Shown here: positions 63,454 through 64,000 of the stretch, piece after piece
Layout of the letters: each line of letters opens with the position of its first letter
Position numbering within the stretch: position 1 is the stretch's first letter
NCBI GenBank assembly: GCA_937928045.1
Contig: CALFWO010000057.1
Location: 62,001 to 126,000 of the forward strand
Reading direction: 5' to 3'
From: an uncultured Saprospiraceae bacterium
GTDB lineage: Bacteria; Bacteroidota; Bacteroidia; Chitinophagales; Saprospiraceae
Length of the DNA: 64,000 nt
Translations under genes and position numbers: made by a program
The notes under the pieces: model-generated
What the model was told of the DNA's origin: nothing
The model's database searches: none
Seen by the model: the letters and a program-made list of their open reading frames with translations, nothing else

Positions 63454-64000
63454 CTATTCTACATTTTTCTTTTCGCCAAATGCAGCGCTAAGTCCTACCC
63501 TCAGATTGGTGGACTCCCTACCTACTAGATTAGATATATTTATCAAATTGTTGGTTCCTGCAAAAATTTGAACAGGACCTAATTCCAATAAAAAATTTAC
63601 TCCAACGTGATTCCATTGGTTGTAGTGAGCACCGTAAGTTACACCTATGGAAAGAAGGTTTCCTGTTTTAACTCTGAAATTAAGCGCAAAGGCTGGTTCT
63701 ATTTTTCCGTTGAAAAATTCTCCATAAAATATTCCTCCCGTCTCAACAAATTCATTGATTTGGTATCTCGCATTCAAGTATACCTTCTTCGCAGTTTCAG
63801 TTTTAAAATCAGCTATTTCTTCTTGATTGAGTTGAAATGATTCGACCACATCATCAACCACATTCTCAATGTTTATACTATCTCCATCGATAATGCCATT
63901 TAAGTCAATTCCTTTGAAAGCAGCTATTCCGTTAGAGGAAAAAGCCTGTACATTTTGATTCCAAGTTATCTGACCAATTCCAACCAGACTCAATCCTAGG
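63454..64000 (-). CDS. 3' part of an outer membrane barrel gene (DUF5723-like), cut by the window
   Basis: The reading frame is open to the window edge, so the 5' end with any signal peptide is missing. The visible 182 codons show alternating strands typical of a beta-barrel or porin-like protein: VYLNARYQINEFVETGGIFYGEFFNGKIEPAF, LLSIGVTYGAHYNQWNHVGVNFLLELGPVQIFAGTNN. It ends in FGEKKNVE rather than an aromatic residue. The build resembles the C-terminal region of DUF5723 family proteins in Bacteroidota; this is pattern-based. It converges with the fused transporter gene, 12 bases apart. Confidence 0.65.
   Translation of the reverse strand, partial: LGLSLVGIGQITWNQNVQAFSSNGIAAFKGIDLNGIIDGDSINIENVVDDVVESFQLNQEEIADFKTETAKKVYLNARYQINEFVETGGIFYGEFFNGKIEPAFALNFRVKTGNLLSIGVTYGAHYNQWNHVGVNFLLELGPVQIFAGTNNLINISNLVGRESTNLRVGLSAAFGEKKNVE

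Overview
The window reads as a chromosomal segment of a low-GC member of the Bacteroidota. The basis is family content: Omp28 and DUF6029 proteins, a 2TM-domain protein, a DUF5117-type zinc metalloprotease, a TolB/barrel giant, ZapA next to RNase Y, and a split ATP synthase operon lacking atpD/atpC. Recognisable promoters also follow the Bacteroidota TTTG / TAnnTTTG pattern rather than the sigma-70 consensus. The exact lineage (a marine Saprospiria- or Cytophagia-like group is a guess) cannot be fixed from the sequence alone. Nearly all of it is ordinary housekeeping and envelope DNA. I see no rRNA, tRNA, CRISPR array, prophage or intact insertion sequence.

Layout. 1-3.4 kb: a possible outer-membrane protein tail, a conserved small protein, then a phosphorelay cassette (hybrid kinase, separate Hpt protein, stand-alone receiver). 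3.4-8.0 kb: rfbA, a polysaccharide deacetylase, a GNAT protein and an M20 peptidase. 8.0-9.1 kb: a PadR regulator preceded by a perfect 43-nt palindrome, followed by a membrane protein. 9.2-16.3 kb: a DUF1080 protein, uvrA, a Kir-type K+ channel and methylmalonyl-CoA mutase. 16.3-16.8 kb: the only gene-poor stretch, holding a decayed HUH (RAYT/IS200-like) transposase and two REP-like repeats. 16.8-26.6 kb: hemW, a BamA/TamA-like Omp85 protein, an O-methyltransferase, an EamA transporter, a peroxiredoxin with clpS, rnhB, an OmpA-family protein and an RND exporter. 26.7-37 kb: a 2TM protein, a metalloprotease, an unknown protein, a glycosyltransferase, lgt, an MBL hydrolase and the TolB/barrel giant. 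37-40.4 kb: prfA, an ECF sigma factor with a probable cysteine-less anti-sigma partner, and a sugar nucleotidyltransferase. 40.4-45.8 kb: the operon atpB-E-F-H-A-G. 45.9-50.8 kb: rny, zapA, a coiled-coil protein and pheT. 50.9-54.0 kb: Omp28, DUF6029 and a TlpA-like thioredoxin. 54.3-61.6 kb: an ABC-F ATPase, a Prc/Tsp protease, a membrane pyrophosphatase and a nitroreductase. 61.7-64 kb: a metal-binding protein fused to an ABC ATPase, and the 3' part of an outer-membrane barrel gene.

How the parts fit. Two ion pumps with well-formed promoters are present: the ATP synthase (c subunit looks H+-type) and a K+-dependent membrane pyrophosphatase. Many genes serve the envelope: sugar nucleotides, lipoprotein maturation (lgt), Omp85/OmpA/barrel proteins and periplasmic thiol proteins. 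The most unusual objects are the single-chain substrate-binding-protein/ATPase fusion with a DtxR-like operator candidate in front of it, the perfect palindrome at the PadR gene, the His/Asp-rich exported extension of AtpB, and the fossil HUH transposase that is too broken to appear as an open reading frame. I did not find a clearly undescribed multi-gene system. The fusion transporter is the best candidate for follow-up.
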